Translations under genes and position numbers: made by a program
NCBI RefSeq assembly: GCF_009900745.1
Contig: NZ_WXVU01000001.1
Location: 62,001-126,000 of the forward strand
Direction: 5' to 3'
Length of the DNA: 64,000 nt
DNA from: Chryseobacterium sp. c4a
GTDB taxonomy: Bacteria; Bacteroidota; Bacteroidia; Flavobacteriales; Weeksellaceae
Notes under the pieces: generated by a model
Told to the model about the DNA's origin: nothing
Seen by the model: the letters and a program-made list of their open reading frames with translations, nothing else
Database searches by the model: none
Part shown: positions 16,765 to 26,340 of the stretch, one piece after another
How positions within the stretch are numbered: position 1 is the first letter of the stretch
Layout of the letters: each line of letters starts with the position of its first letter

Positions 16765-18417
16765 ATGAAAGATATAATGAATATGAATGTAAAGAAGATT
16801 GCTTTTGGAGCAGCCGTGGTATTTTTTACCGGTTTTGCCACTGCACAGACATTGCAGGATGGTATTAACAGTATAGACAGTGATAAATTTGCTCAGGCAA
16901 AAACAAACTTCACTGATATGATCGCTAAAGAGCCTACTGCTGATAACTACTTCTATTTAGGAAATACTTTCTTAAAGCAAGGAGAGCCAGATTATGCAAA
17001 GGCTACTGAAAACTTTAACAAAGGATTAGCTGCTGATGGTAAAAGCTTTCTTAACAAGATCGGTTTAGCTACTGTAAAGTTAGGTAAAGGTGACAAAAGC
17101 GCTATTGCTGAAATTCAAAAAATCGTAACCGATTCTAAAGAAAAAGATGCTGACGTATTATTCAGAGCAGCAGAAGCTTTAACTTTATTTGAAAAGAACA
17201 GTTCTCCGGATCTTGCAATTCAGTTCCTTACTAAAGCAATTGAAAAAGCAGAGAAAAAAGGAGTTCCTGCACATTATTATTATACATTAGGTGATGCTTA
17301 CAGATTGAAGAGAGCTCCGGGTGAAGCAATGTCTGCTTATGACAAAGCGTTACCATTAGCTAAAAATAAAGCTTCTGTTTATACAAGAATGGCAACTTTA
17401 TGGATGGCTGCTCAGCAATGGCAACAAGCAAAACAAAATATTGATAAAGCAATTGGAGTAGATGCTACTTATGCACCTGCATACAAAGCAATGGCTGGAT
17501 ATGATATCAGATATCAGCAAAATGCAAAAGCTACACAAGACCTTATCAACTATACAAAATATGCTGATGAAGATCCATATACTCAATTAGAAATTGCAAA
17601 ATTGTACTTCACAAACGAAGATTATGCGAGCTCTAAAACAGTATTAGATAAAATATTTGATAAAATTGAAGACCCTATTAAGTTCAAATTAAGAGCTTAT
17701 CAGGATTATGCAGATAAGAACTATGCAGGAGCTAAACAAAACATGGATACTTTCGTTTCTCAAGCTGATAAAACAAGAGTATTACCTGCTGACCAAGGTT
17801 TACAGGGACTTATCGCTGCGGGATTAGCAAAAGATGAAAAAGATGCGGCTAAGAAATCTGCTTTAACAACAGAATCTCAACAGAAAATCGCTATTGCTAA
17901 AGCTGCAAAAGATGAAACAATGAAGTGGGATTTAGAATTAGCAAACATCGCTGGAGGTGGAGGTGCTTCTCAGGCAGAAGCTGATAAAGGGCCTACTAAC
18001 CCTGCCATTGAAGCATTGAAAAAACAAGTAGCAGCTAACAGCCAGGATTCTGATGCTTTATTCAAATTAGCAACAGCTTATCAGGACGTTAAAAACTGGA
18101 ATGGAGCAATCCTTACATGGCAGAAAATGTCTGCACTTCTTCCGGATTGGGCACCAGCTTACTACAGCCAAGGATATTCTTATCAGCAGGCTGGTAACAA
18201 TGAAGCGGCTAAATTAGCTTACGAAAAATTCATCAGCACTGTAAAACCTGCTGAGCAAGAAGCAAACAAACAGACTTTAGCTTATGCTTACTTTGCTGTA
18301 GCTTACATGAGTAAAGATTCTGATGCTGCAAAAGCTAAAGAATATGTAGCTAAATCTTTACAGTTAGATCCTACTTATCAGGATGCTGTAAAATTAAATG
18401 CAGAGATCAACAAGTAA
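16765..18417 (+). CDS. Tetratricopeptide repeat periplasmic protein (550 aa)
   Basis: Signal peptide (KKIAFGAAVVFFTGFATAQ) followed by TPR units across the whole length, e.g. ADNYFYLGNTFLKQGEPDYAKATENFNKGL, AHYYYTLGDAYRLK and APAYYSQGYSYQQAGNNEAAKLAYEKF. Three in-frame ATGs at 16765, 16777 and 16783 could start it; a TTG at 16747 is less likely. It follows the PstS-like gene by about 90 bases. TPR proteins act as scaffolds; the partner is unknown. The perfect terminator at 18442-18474 ends the unit. Confidence 0.85.
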   Translation: MKDIMNMNVKKIAFGAAVVFFTGFATAQTLQDGINSIDSDKFAQAKTNFTDMIAKEPTADNYFYLGNTFLKQGEPDYAKATENFNKGLAADGKSFLNKIGLATVKLGKGDKSAIAEIQKIVTDSKEKDADVLFRAAEALTLFEKNSSPDLAIQFLTKAIEKAEKKGVPAHYYYTLGDAYRLKRAPGEAMSAYDKALPLAKNKASVYTRMATLWMAAQQWQQAKQNIDKAIGVDATYAPAYKAMAGYDIRYQQNAKATQDLINYTKYADEDPYTQLEIAKLYFTNEDYASSKTVLDKIFDKIEDPIKFKLRAYQDYADKNYAGAKQNMDTFVSQADKTRVLPADQGLQGLIAAGLAKDEKDAAKKSALTTESQQKIAIAKAAKDETMKWDLELANIAGGGGASQAEADKGPTNPAIEALKKQVAANSQDSDALFKLATAYQDVKNWNGAILTWQKMSALLPDWAPAYYSQGYSYQQAGNNEAAKLAYEKFISTVKPAEQEANKQTLAYAYFAVAYMSKDSDAAKAKEYVAKSLQLDPTYQDAVKLNAEINK

Positions 18418-18441
18418 TTTAAATTTTAAATTATAGATATT

Positions 18442-18474
18442 AAAACTTCCCATTCGTAATGTTTGGGAAGTTTT
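18442..18474 (+). terminator. Intrinsic terminator after the TPR gene
   Basis: Perfect 11-bp stem (AAAACTTCCCA with TGGGAAGTTTT) around an 11-base loop, then T-rich sequence. Confidence 0.88.
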
Positions 18475-18485
18475 TATTTTAAACT

Positions 18486-18493
18486 TATCTTTG
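18486..18493 (+). promoter_or_regulatory. -7 element only five bases from the bshB1 start
   Basis: TATCTTTG matches TAnnTTTG. With transcription starting about six bases beyond, the mRNA would begin at or next to the ATG at 18499, that is, leaderless. Confidence 0.5.
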
Positions 18494-18498
18494 ATTAT

Positions 18499-19218
18499 AT
18501 GAAAACTGATATACTTGCTTTTGGAGCACATCCTGATGATGTAGAGCTGGGATGTGGTGGAACTATTGCTAAAATGGTTGCTGAAGGAAAAAAATGTGTC
18601 GTGGTAGATCTTACCCGAGGAGAACTCGGAACAAGAGGTACAGATGAAACCAGAAAAGCAGAAGCTGCAGATGCAGCAAAAATTTTAGGACTGTCTGCAA
18701 GAGAGAACCTGGGAATGAAAGATGGCTTTTTGGTGAATTCGGAAGAATACCAAATGAGGATCGTAAAAATGATCCGCAAATACAGGCCAGAAATCGTATT
18801 AGCGAATGCAATTGATGATAGACATCCAGATCATGCAAAAGGAGCGAAATTAGTGTCGGATGCGTGCTTTTTGTCCGGATTGAGAAAAATTGAGACCGTA
18901 GTGGATGGAGAAGCCCAGGAAGTTTGGAGACCTAAGCATGTTTTCCATTATATCCAGTGGAAAGATATCAAACCGGAGTTCGTTATTGACATTTCAGAAT
19001 TTTTAGATAAAAAGATTGCTTCATGCATGGCTTATAAAACTCAATTTTATGACCCGACTTCTAAAGAACCTGAGACTCCAATTACCACAAAAGACTTTTA
19101 TGAAAGCTTAACTTACCGCGCACAGGATTTAGGGCGATTATCGGGAGTTGCTTACGCTGAGGGCTTTACGTCAGAAAGATTAATTTCTTTGAAAAATTTT
19201 GATGGAATTGTTTGGTAG
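18499..19218 (+). CDS. bshB1: Bacillithiol biosynthesis deacetylase BshB1
   Basis: LmbE/PIG-L family zinc deacetylase that removes the acetyl group from GlcNAc-malate in bacillithiol synthesis. The zinc motif AHPDD is at residues 10-14 and the second ligand set HPDH at 109-112. DLTRGELGTRGT and the C-terminal DLGRLSGVAYAEGFTSERLI are diagnostic for BshB1. The start MKTDILAFGAHPDD is preferred; an upstream ATG at 18463 lies inside the preceding terminator. Low-molecular-weight thiol here is therefore likely bacillithiol, as in other flavobacteria. Confidence 0.94.
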   Translation: MKTDILAFGAHPDDVELGCGGTIAKMVAEGKKCVVVDLTRGELGTRGTDETRKAEAADAAKILGLSARENLGMKDGFLVNSEEYQMRIVKMIRKYRPEIVLANAIDDRHPDHAKGAKLVSDACFLSGLRKIETVVDGEAQEVWRPKHVFHYIQWKDIKPEFVIDISEFLDKKIASCMAYKTQFYDPTSKEPETPITTKDFYESLTYRAQDLGRLSGVAYAEGFTSERLISLKNFDGIVW

Positions 19219-19241
19219 TTGAGAAAATTGTCCTATATTTG
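19211..19241 (+). promoter_or_regulatory. Flavobacterial promoter of tRNA-His
   Basis: TTTG at 19211-19214 and TATATTTG at 19234-19241 with a 19-base spacer match both consensus elements. The -33 part overlaps the last codons of bshB1. Confidence 0.7.
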
Positions 19242-19253
19242 CACTCAGAAAAC

Positions 19254-19328
<75 letters not shown>

Positions 19329-19333
19329 CAAAG

Positions 19334-19360
19334 AAAGTACACTTTTTGAAAGTGTACTTT
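19334..19360 (+). terminator. Intrinsic terminator after tRNA-His
   Basis: Perfect 12-bp stem (AAAGTACACTTT with AAAGTGTACTTT) around a three-base loop, followed by a T-run. Confidence 0.88.
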
Positions 19361-19713
19361 TTTATTTTATACCTATTCTGTGGGTGAAATAATATCTCTT
19401 TTTTATTCTTTTTCGAGAAGCTTTTTCCCGCTATCCACTCATACTCCTCACGCCGACCCCTAAAAATGGCATCGCTTGCTGCGGGGTAACCGTTTCTATC
19501 GGGGCTAATTTTATGAGTAATAAAATGATAAATAATAGGAGGTATTTTCTTTATCATTGTTATTCATTATTTATTTGTGGAGCAACATTCACAATTGACT
19601 ACTCTCTTTTCACAGACTATTTCTCATCCAATTATTGATATTCGTCATAAAATCTCATTTTGAAACAATAGAGGTTTTAAATTTCACTATATTTAAACAC
19701 ACTAAGTTCAAAT
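19361..19713. other. Intergenic stretch with a repeat remnant
   Basis: Between the tRNA-His terminator and the 144-aa gene. It contains a relatively GC-rich repeat-like segment at 19419-19507; the rest is AT-rich. A 77-codon minus-strand ORF across it has no recognisable protein character. TATATTTA near 19690 may be a weak -7 element for the next gene. Confidence 0.5.
19419..19507 (-). repeat. Flavobacterial-type intergenic repeat (tRNA-adjacent)
   Basis: Read on the minus strand the segment starts AGCCCCGATAGAAACGG and ends GCGGGAAAAAGCT. From memory of flavobacterial genomes, elements with these ends (AGCCCCGAT ... GCGGGAAAAAGCT) recur between genes, often beside tRNAs. It is clearly richer in G and C than its surroundings. 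I could not check copy number here; only one copy is in this window. Confidence 0.5.
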
Positions 19714-20148
19714 ATGGATATAAAAGTCACTGTAAAGCAGTTGGGCAGGAAGCATCCTGTTCTTTCGGAACAAAAAATTGAAATCGCTTACGAAGATTCA
19801 ATAATCTCTTTAGAAAATTTATTAAAGCTCATTGTTCAACAGCAGGTAGAAGAGTTTAATGCTAAATCATTCGAGCTCGAAGATGAAGATACGGCTAAAA
19901 TTCCAACAGATAATTACCTAAATATTCTTACTGATACAGGTAAAGTAGGCTTTGGGAGTATTTATAATCTTAAAGAAGCAGACGTACAAAAAGCCCAGGA
20001 AAATGCTGTTCAGGCATTTGAAGATGGGATGTTTGCTGTCTTCTATAATGATGAACAGTTCGAAAATCTTGATCAAACAATAGATTTGAGTTTACAATAT
20101 ACATTTACTTTTATCAGGCTCACCTTTCTTGCTGGAAGCTATTGGTAA
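19714..20148 (+). CDS. Hypothetical protein paired with DUF4132, possible beta-grasp fold (144 aa)
   Basis: No signal peptide or membrane segment. The N-terminus MDIKVTVKQLGRKHPVL...KIEI looks like a beta hairpin, followed by a helix (ISLENLLKLIVQQQVEEFNAK), a middle section GKVGFGSIYNLKEADVQKAQENAVQAFEDGMF, and a final strand TIDLSLQYTFTFIRLTFLAG that resembles the end of MoaD/ThiS-type beta-grasp proteins, though the usual Gly-Gly tail is replaced by AGSYW. It precedes the DUF4132 gene by 26 bases and I recall the same pairing elsewhere. The fold assignment is inference; function unknown. Confidence 0.75.
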   Translation: MDIKVTVKQLGRKHPVLSEQKIEIAYEDSIISLENLLKLIVQQQVEEFNAKSFELEDEDTAKIPTDNYLNILTDTGKVGFGSIYNLKEADVQKAQENAVQAFEDGMFAVFYNDEQFENLDQTIDLSLQYTFTFIRLTFLAGSYW

Positions 20149-20174
20149 CCAAATTATACAAACAAATAAAATAC

Positions 20175-23100
20175 ATGGAAATCACAAAAAAATTAGAATC
20201 GAAAAAATTAATTAATAATTACTATGAAAAGCTACGGAAAGACCTTATAGAAATGTCAGAAAAGGGAATTTCTACACAGGTATTTCCGGAAAAACCTCTC
20301 CTGAAGAAAGAGGTTGCTGAACTTGCTGTACTCCTGATGGGAAAAACAAATTATTATCAGGCCATGACATTGGGTTCAAAAGAAGCAGAAAAGTTTAAGG
20401 AACTTATTAAGACTAATATTTGGGAGGATCCAGACTATTATCAACTGTTGGTTTATTATTTTGGCGAAAATGCTGATCTTGTAAAATATGCGTGGAACAG
20501 GATGCCTTATAAAATGTATCAGAAAAGTTATTATCGTCGTTCATTCAGAGCTCCTCATAATAAAAGATACATTCAGCTTAATCAGGCTAATCTGATTCGT
20601 GAATTGTTGCGTTTTACAGCTAAAAATTCATATGACAATGAATATTATAATCTTTCATTGCAAGAACAGATTATTTATGACAATGAGGTTTATAATAATA
20701 GTCATCAGTTCTATATCTGGTCAGCTGCGATTGATACGGGGAATACAGATGTTTATCAGCTTATTGAAGATATTATTTTCAACAAACATAACGAAGGTAA
20801 AGTATCCCTTAATATTATTAAGACCTTACTGAATAGTGAACAAAAACACTGTTGGGAGCTTGTAGAAAAACTTTTACTTGCAGCTCAGCGACAGGAGGGG
20901 CTAAGACAAACCATTCTGGAAGCATTGGACGAAACCAGTATTGGGGCTTTGGAATATATGATCAATGTAATTATTGAACAGAAACTTACCCGTTTTTCAT
21001 CTGTAGTACGTGGGGTAGATACCTGGACAGGATTAGGCTGGGAAGCTGAGAAAGAATCTGTAGTAAAAGGAATATTGTCATTAGCTTCTGCTTATTTCAG
21101 TCATCCGGAACAAATTCCCGAAGCAATAAAAAGCAAAAATAATAATGAAGTTTATATGGCCTTGTGGGTGCAGGGAGTTTGGGATGTAGATAAAACAGTT
21201 CCTTTCTTACATGAATTATTTGATAAAGGAAATGTGGAGAAGAAATGCCTGGCGATTAAATTTGCAGCCGAAACGGATGACCCATATATTCAGATGCCTT
21301 TGTATTATAAAGCGGTATTAGAAGGTAATGTAGAAGTGATGGCCTTTGCAGGTACTCATATATCAGCATTATTAAGTGCTAATACCAGCACTAAATTCTT
21401 TATCAACAATCCAGACTATCCGGATTTCTTTGAAAAGCTTCATGAACTTACTCAAAAAATAGAAGTTAAAGAAAAGAAATTTGAAGGAAAAGTATTTTCA
21501 TGGCTGAATGTTACTTTCAAAAAAAGTGATTTGTATGCTTCCATGTTTTATCTGGTAGGAGAGGATAGCAATAAACTTGATCTGGTTCTTTCGTATTTTG
21601 ATCAGTTTGATCTTTCATTACGTGAGTTATTGGCTCGAGATATATTGCGTGAATTTTACTGTTACTCTCTGTCGTATGCAGTAGGAAAAAAGAAACTGAA
21701 AGTAACAGCTTTTCAGAGAGAATTTGCTTTTAAAATTTTAAAAGACAGAGGAGAGGCATTAGTAGCATCCGGAATCAATGTTTTGTTACAGGATCCTTTA
21801 AGTAAAGAAGAAATTATGGTGTTCTTTGATCTCTTTAAACGAAAAGGGGGAGTACTTCGTAAAAAGCTTATAGAACTTGTTATAGAACAGAAAGATGATG
21901 TTGTGATTCCATTAATTGAAGAATTAATGAGTAAAGGAGATCTGGAGCAGCGTGCAGCCTCATTGGATATAATGCTTCAGCTTCAAAAAGAAAAAAGAGC
22001 AGCTGCACAGATTACGAACTGGACAAAACAATATACTGAGAGATCAAAAATAACAGAAAGAGAGCAGGGGTTATTGGATCAGATCAATCCATCAGGAGAT
22101 CAGACCATTCTTTCTGAAGACAATGGATATGGTTTTTATGATCCTAATGTAGTGTCAAAATTTGCATTACCAAAGGTGGAATCTAATTCAATATATGCAC
22201 AGGCTACTAAAAAAGACAAATATGGGTTTACAAAACCTATGGATGCTGTGAAAGCGGAAATAAAGAAGCTTAATGACTTATTCCTGAAACATAAAGATCA
22301 CGAATATGAATCTGAAGAATGGGATGGCACTGTAACAACTTTGCTGATGGGAAATACTTTTCGTCAGATCAAAAGAGATACAGATGGTTTTACAGTTGTG
22401 CAATTAGCCGAAAATTATCCTTTGTATGAAGTTTGGGAGAAATGGTATCTGGATTCAGGCTTACAACCGAGAGACCTGTTTTTATTAACATTAGCTGAAA
22501 GTTGTGATAGAAAAGTTTTCAGAGAATTTATGGAAAACTATGTATTCTACTACAAGGATATTTTAATAAATCCGTTGAAGGGAAGATATGCCTGGGAAAA
22601 TCCGATTTTGATTATATTAAATTCATTAAAAGATAAATTTGTATTTGAAGAACGAGTAGATTTTGCGATAGATGCTGCCAGTACACTCTTTGCTAATCTT
22701 CCTGAGAGTATTCTCAACTATAAAGGAAAAGATAGTAATGATTACTATTACCAGGATCAGGGAAATGGCTGGCAGAAACTCGATTTTTTCATGCCTTTCT
22801 TATGGGCTATTCCAAGAACAGGACTTACAGATGAACAGCATATCAAACAATGGAACCTGTACCGTTGGATGCAGTATAACGGATTGAAAGAAAATATCAA
22901 AAAATCGGTTCCTAATTTCTATTTCTTTTGTAAAGCTTATGAATTAAAGCTCATTACAAAAGAAGAACTATATGAGGGGATTTTAACGGCTGATTCGGCG
23001 ATCAGAGAGCTTACAACAGTTAAAGTTAATTATTATAACAACGAAAAATATCTGGAGGTATTTCCTTTCCTGAAGCCTATGATTACGGAAATACAGGATA

Positions 23101-25217
23101 AATTCCTTGATATAGAACTCATCCGCGGAGATTCTAATACAGCGGTTTCTCATTTTGTACAACAATTTCAGACCATATATGGAGCGAATCGTTTTGTTCA
23201 GATTCTGAAAGGTCTTGGTAAATCAGGATTATATGCTAATTACATCTATAGTTACAGTAATGAAAGCATGACCAAGCAAAAGTTATTCTCTAAATTGATT
23301 TCTGAATGTTATCCTTTAGAAAGTGATACGCAGAAGGTATTCAATGAAATGATGAAGAATGAGAAGATTTCAGAGCTTCGTTTAATTCAGGCGGCAGTGT
23401 ATGCACCGCAGTGGCAGTCTCTTGTTAGCAGTTATTTAGGCTGGAAAGGTCTGGATTCTGCAATTTGGTGGATGCATGCACATACTAAAACCGGAGCTTA
23501 TGAGGCTCAAAATGCAAAACTGGAAAGTGAAGTAGCCAAATATTCATCGGTGGATATCCAGGATTTTAAAGATGGAGCAGTGGATAAAGATTGGTTTACA
23601 AAAGCCTATAAGGAGCTTGGCAAAGCGCGTTGGGAAATGTTGTATGAATCTGCAAAATATATATCAGACGGAAATGGTCATAGAAGAGCAAGGCTTTATT
23701 CTGATACTCTATCCGGAAGCTTAAAGATCAAAGAAGTTACGGCTAAAGTAAAAGATAAACGTGACCAGGATTACCTTCGTGTGTATGGATTAGTTCCTTT
23801 AAGCAAAACAAACCCTGAGAAAGATGTATTGAGCCGATACGAATACATTCAGCAGTTCAAGAAAGAGAGCAAAGAGTTTGGTTCTATGAAGCAATCCAGT
23901 GAAGCTTTGGCTATCCGTGTGGCTTTGGAGAATTTAGCGAGAAATGCGGGATACCCGGATCCGGTAAGGCTTACCTGGGCGATGGAAACCAAGCAAATCC
24001 AGGGGCTTTTATCAAAAGATACTCAAGTAACTATTGATGGGGTGACTGTGGGCTTAATTATTGAAGATAGCGGGAAGGCTGAATTGGTTGTATTCAGAGA
24101 TGATAAACAGCTGAAATCTATTCCGCCGAAAATTAAGAAAGATAAAGCCATCGTTGAATTGACCAATAATCGTAAAATTATGCGTGAACAATGGTCGCGC
24201 TCCAGAAAAGGGTTGGAAGAAGCAATGATAAGAGGCGATGAATTCTTTTTAAAAGAAATTAAAACCCTTTTCGAGCATCCGGTTATTGTCAAGCACTTAG
24301 AAAAGTTGGTATTTATCTCCAATGATCATACAATAGGATTTTATCATGATGGTAGCCTTGTGAATGCTCATGGTGAGATCCAGAAATTGAGCGAAGAAAG
24401 TACTTTACGTATTGCACATTGTGTAGACCTGCATGAACATTCTGTATGGAGCGACTATCAGCATTATTGTTTTAAAGAAAAGCTTATCCAGCCATTCAAA
24501 CAGATATTCAGAGAACTCTATGTTCCGACCCCTGATGAATTGAAAGAGAAGTCTATTTCCCGCAGATATGCAGGACATCAGATTCAGCCAAAACAGACAT
24601 TGGCATTGCTTAAAACAAGGGGATGGAAGGTTGATTATGAGGAAGGATTGCAAAAAGTATATCATAAGGACGGTTTCCAGGTAAAATTATATGCTATGGC
24701 AGACTGGTTCTCACCGGCAGATATAGAAAGTCCAACGTTGGAGACCATAGAATTTCACTCATTAAAGGATTATAAAAATATTCCTTTTGAAGACATTAAT
24801 CCAAGGTTATTCTCTGAGGTAATGCGTGATGTGGATCTTGTGGTTTCTGTTGCTCATGTAGGAAATGTAGATCCTGAAGCTAGCCATTCATCTATGGAAA
24901 TGAGAGCAGTGCTGATGAAAGAAACAGCACGTTTGTTTAAGCTGGATAATGTGAAAATTGAAGGTTCACATGTATTGATTAAAGGCCAAATGGCAGAATA
25001 TAGTGTACATTTAGGAAGTGCGGTTGTGCATCAGACTCCGGGGAGGTATTTATCCATTCTTCCGGTACATTCTCAGCACAGAGGTAGATTGTTCTTGCCT
25101 TTTGCAGATGACGATCCAAAATCAGCAGAAGTACTATCTAAAGTATTATTACTAGCTAAGGATAATGAAATTCAGGATCCAACTATCCTTTCCCAGATCA
25201 AAAGGGAATTTGTATAG
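20175..25217 (+). CDS. DUF4132 domain-containing giant protein (1680 aa)
   Basis: Very large cytoplasmic protein without signal peptide. The first ~650 residues look alpha-helical and repeat-like (LLEALDET, LIELVIEQKDDVVIPLIEELMSKGDLEQRAASLDIML resemble HEAT units). The C-terminal third holds the DUF4132 region: SISRRYAGHQIQPKQTLALL, RGWKVDYEEGLQKVYH and a final block VVSVAHVGNVDPEASHSSMEMR...GRYLSILPVHSQHRGRLFLPFADDDPKSAEVLSKVLLLAKD. Related E. coli proteins (YehI, once called MolR) have no firmly established function. Start ATG at 20175; an earlier in-frame ATG at 20142 would overlap the upstream gene. Confidence 0.85.
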   Translation: MEITKKLESKKLINNYYEKLRKDLIEMSEKGISTQVFPEKPLLKKEVAELAVLLMGKTNYYQAMTLGSKEAEKFKELIKTNIWEDPDYYQLLVYYFGENADLVKYAWNRMPYKMYQKSYYRRSFRAPHNKRYIQLNQANLIRELLRFTAKNSYDNEYYNLSLQEQIIYDNEVYNNSHQFYIWSAAIDTGNTDVYQLIEDIIFNKHNEGKVSLNIIKTLLNSEQKHCWELVEKLLLAAQRQEGLRQTILEALDETSIGALEYMINVIIEQKLTRFSSVVRGVDTWTGLGWEAEKESVVKGILSLASAYFSHPEQIPEAIKSKNNNEVYMALWVQGVWDVDKTVPFLHELFDKGNVEKKCLAIKFAAETDDPYIQMPLYYKAVLEGNVEVMAFAGTHISALLSANTSTKFFINNPDYPDFFEKLHELTQKIEVKEKKFEGKVFSWLNVTFKKSDLYASMFYLVGEDSNKLDLVLSYFDQFDLSLRELLARDILREFYCYSLSYAVGKKKLKVTAFQREFAFKILKDRGEALVASGINVLLQDPLSKEEIMVFFDLFKRKGGVLRKKLIELVIEQKDDVVIPLIEELMSKGDLEQRAASLDIMLQLQKEKRAAAQITNWTKQYTERSKITEREQGLLDQINPSGDQTILSEDNGYGFYDPNVVSKFALPKVESNSIYAQATKKDKYGFTKPMDAVKAEIKKLNDLFLKHKDHEYESEEWDGTVTTLLMGNTFRQIKRDTDGFTVVQLAENYPLYEVWEKWYLDSGLQPRDLFLLTLAESCDRKVFREFMENYVFYYKDILINPLKGRYAWENPILIILNSLKDKFVFEERVDFAIDAASTLFANLPESILNYKGKDSNDYYYQDQGNGWQKLDFFMPFLWAIPRTGLTDEQHIKQWNLYRWMQYNGLKENIKKSVPNFYFFCKAYELKLITKEELYEGILTADSAIRELTTVKVNYYNNEKYLEVFPFLKPMITEIQDKFLDIELIRGDSNTAVSHFVQQFQTIYGANRFVQILKGLGKSGLYANYIYSYSNESMTKQKLFSKLISECYPLESDTQKVFNEMMKNEKISELRLIQAAVYAPQWQSLVSSYLGWKGLDSAIWWMHAHTKTGAYEAQNAKLESEVAKYSSVDIQDFKDGAVDKDWFTKAYKELGKARWEMLYESAKYISDGNGHRRARLYSDTLSGSLKIKEVTAKVKDKRDQDYLRVYGLVPLSKTNPEKDVLSRYEYIQQFKKESKEFGSMKQSSEALAIRVALENLARNAGYPDPVRLTWAMETKQIQGLLSKDTQVTIDGVTVGLIIEDSGKAELVVFRDDKQLKSIPPKIKKDKAIVELTNNRKIMREQWSRSRKGLEEAMIRGDEFFLKEIKTLFEHPVIVKHLEKLVFISNDHTIGFYHDGSLVNAHGEIQKLSEESTLRIAHCVDLHEHSVWSDYQHYCFKEKLIQPFKQIFRELYVPTPDELKEKSISRRYAGHQIQPKQTLALLKTRGWKVDYEEGLQKVYHKDGFQVKLYAMADWFSPADIESPTLETIEFHSLKDYKNIPFEDINPRLFSEVMRDVDLVVSVAHVGNVDPEASHSSMEMRAVLMKETARLFKLDNVKIEGSHVLIKGQMAEYSVHLGSAVVHQTPGRYLSILPVHSQHRGRLFLPFADDDPKSAEVLSKVLLLAKDNEIQDPTILSQIKREFV

Positions 25218-25235
25218 GATAGAATTAAAAAAACT

Positions 25236-25266
25236 AAAAGGGTACACTGGTGAAGTGTACCCTTTT
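25236..25266 (+). terminator. Intrinsic terminator after the DUF4132 gene
   Basis: Perfect 13-bp stem (arms 25236-25248 and 25254-25266) with a GGTGA loop and a T-run. It separates the DUF4132 unit from the SPFH unit. Confidence 0.9.
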
Positions 25267-25305
25267 TTATGTTCTAAAAGATCAGCATCATTAAATAAGT
25301 TGCAT

Positions 25306-25313
25306 TATATTTG
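25306..25313 (+). promoter_or_regulatory. -7 promoter element of the SPFH gene
   Basis: TATATTTG, a perfect TAnnTTTG match, 34 bases before the ATG. The -33 element is unclear. Confidence 0.45.
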
Positions 25314-25347
25314 TTTTTGAAAACTTTAACTGTTAAAACATAAATAA

Positions 25348-26334
25348 ATGGGAATATTTGATTTTATAAGAAACGAACTTATAGAAGTTATTGAATGGGT
25401 AGACAATACTACTGATACAGTACTTTGGAAATTTCAGGATAACGGAAATACTATAAAAAACGGAGCAAAACTTACCGTACGTGAAAGCCAGGTTGCTGTT
25501 TTGATGAACGAAGGAGAGTTCGGAGATGTATATGCTGCGGGGCTTCATACACTTGCTACGAATAATATGCCTGTTATCACTACTTTGGAATCCTGGAAAT
25601 ATGGTTTTAATTCTCCATTCAAAGTAGATGTTTATTTTGTCAGTACCAAACAGTTTACCAATTTAAAATGGGGAACTTCTTCTCCTGTTATCATGAGGGA
25701 TTCAGAGTTGGGACAGATCCGGTTAAAATCATTCGGAAACTTTGCGATAAAAATTCATGATCCCAAGAAATTTATTACTGGATTTACGGGAACAAATTCT
25801 TACGTAAAAGTGGATCAGGTTGAAGAAACCCTCAGGAATATTATTGCAAGCAAGATGGCGGAAGGATTTGCCGAAGTAAATGTTACTGTTTTGGATTTAA
25901 CAAGTCAGTTTTCTGAGCTGAGCGAAAAATTAATGCCTGTTTTCCGTAATGAGTTTGAGGCTTATGGAATCAGCCTTGAAAAGTTTTTTATAGAAAGCGT
26001 TTCTCTGCCTGATGAAGTGGAAAAAATGTTCGACAAAAAAACTCAGTTGAATATGCTGAAAGGCAATCTCGATGATTTTAATAAAATGCAGGCCGGAATT
26101 TCACTGGAAAATATGTCTGATAATGGTGAGGCCGGTAACATAATGGGAATGGGAGCAGGAATATTGATGACAAATGTTTTAAACCAGTCTGTTCAAAGCG
26201 CCCCAGGTGTCTCCTCGAAAAATAAAACCGAACTGATGGATATTCTGAAGCAGTTAAATGATTTAAAAACACAGGGTATTATTACAGAAGAAGAATTTAC
26301 CCAAAAAAAACAGGAAATACTGAAACAATTATAG
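25348..26334 (+). CDS. SPFH domain protein with C-terminal SHOCT motif, YdjI-like (328 aa)
   Basis: The N-terminus MGIFDFIRNELIEVIEWVDNTTDTVLWKF and the following VRESQVAVLMNEGEFGDVYAAGLHTL are typical of the YdjI group of SPFH (stomatin/prohibitin/flotillin) proteins, formerly called virion-core-like. SPFH strands and helices span about residues 30-240. A Gly/Met-rich linker (GEAGNIMGMGAGILMTNV) leads to a SHOCT motif at the end (ELMDILKQLNDLKTQGIITEEEFTQKKQEILKQL region, 295-328). No membrane helix is visible, so it would be recruited to membranes. The zinc-ribbon membrane protein six bases downstream is the likely anchor. Confidence 0.88.
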   Translation: MGIFDFIRNELIEVIEWVDNTTDTVLWKFQDNGNTIKNGAKLTVRESQVAVLMNEGEFGDVYAAGLHTLATNNMPVITTLESWKYGFNSPFKVDVYFVSTKQFTNLKWGTSSPVIMRDSELGQIRLKSFGNFAIKIHDPKKFITGFTGTNSYVKVDQVEETLRNIIASKMAEGFAEVNVTVLDLTSQFSELSEKLMPVFRNEFEAYGISLEKFFIESVSLPDEVEKMFDKKTQLNMLKGNLDDFNKMQAGISLENMSDNGEAGNIMGMGAGILMTNVLNQSVQSAPGVSSKNKTELMDILKQLNDLKTQGIITEEEFTQKKQEILKQL

Positions 26335-26340
26335 ACTTCT

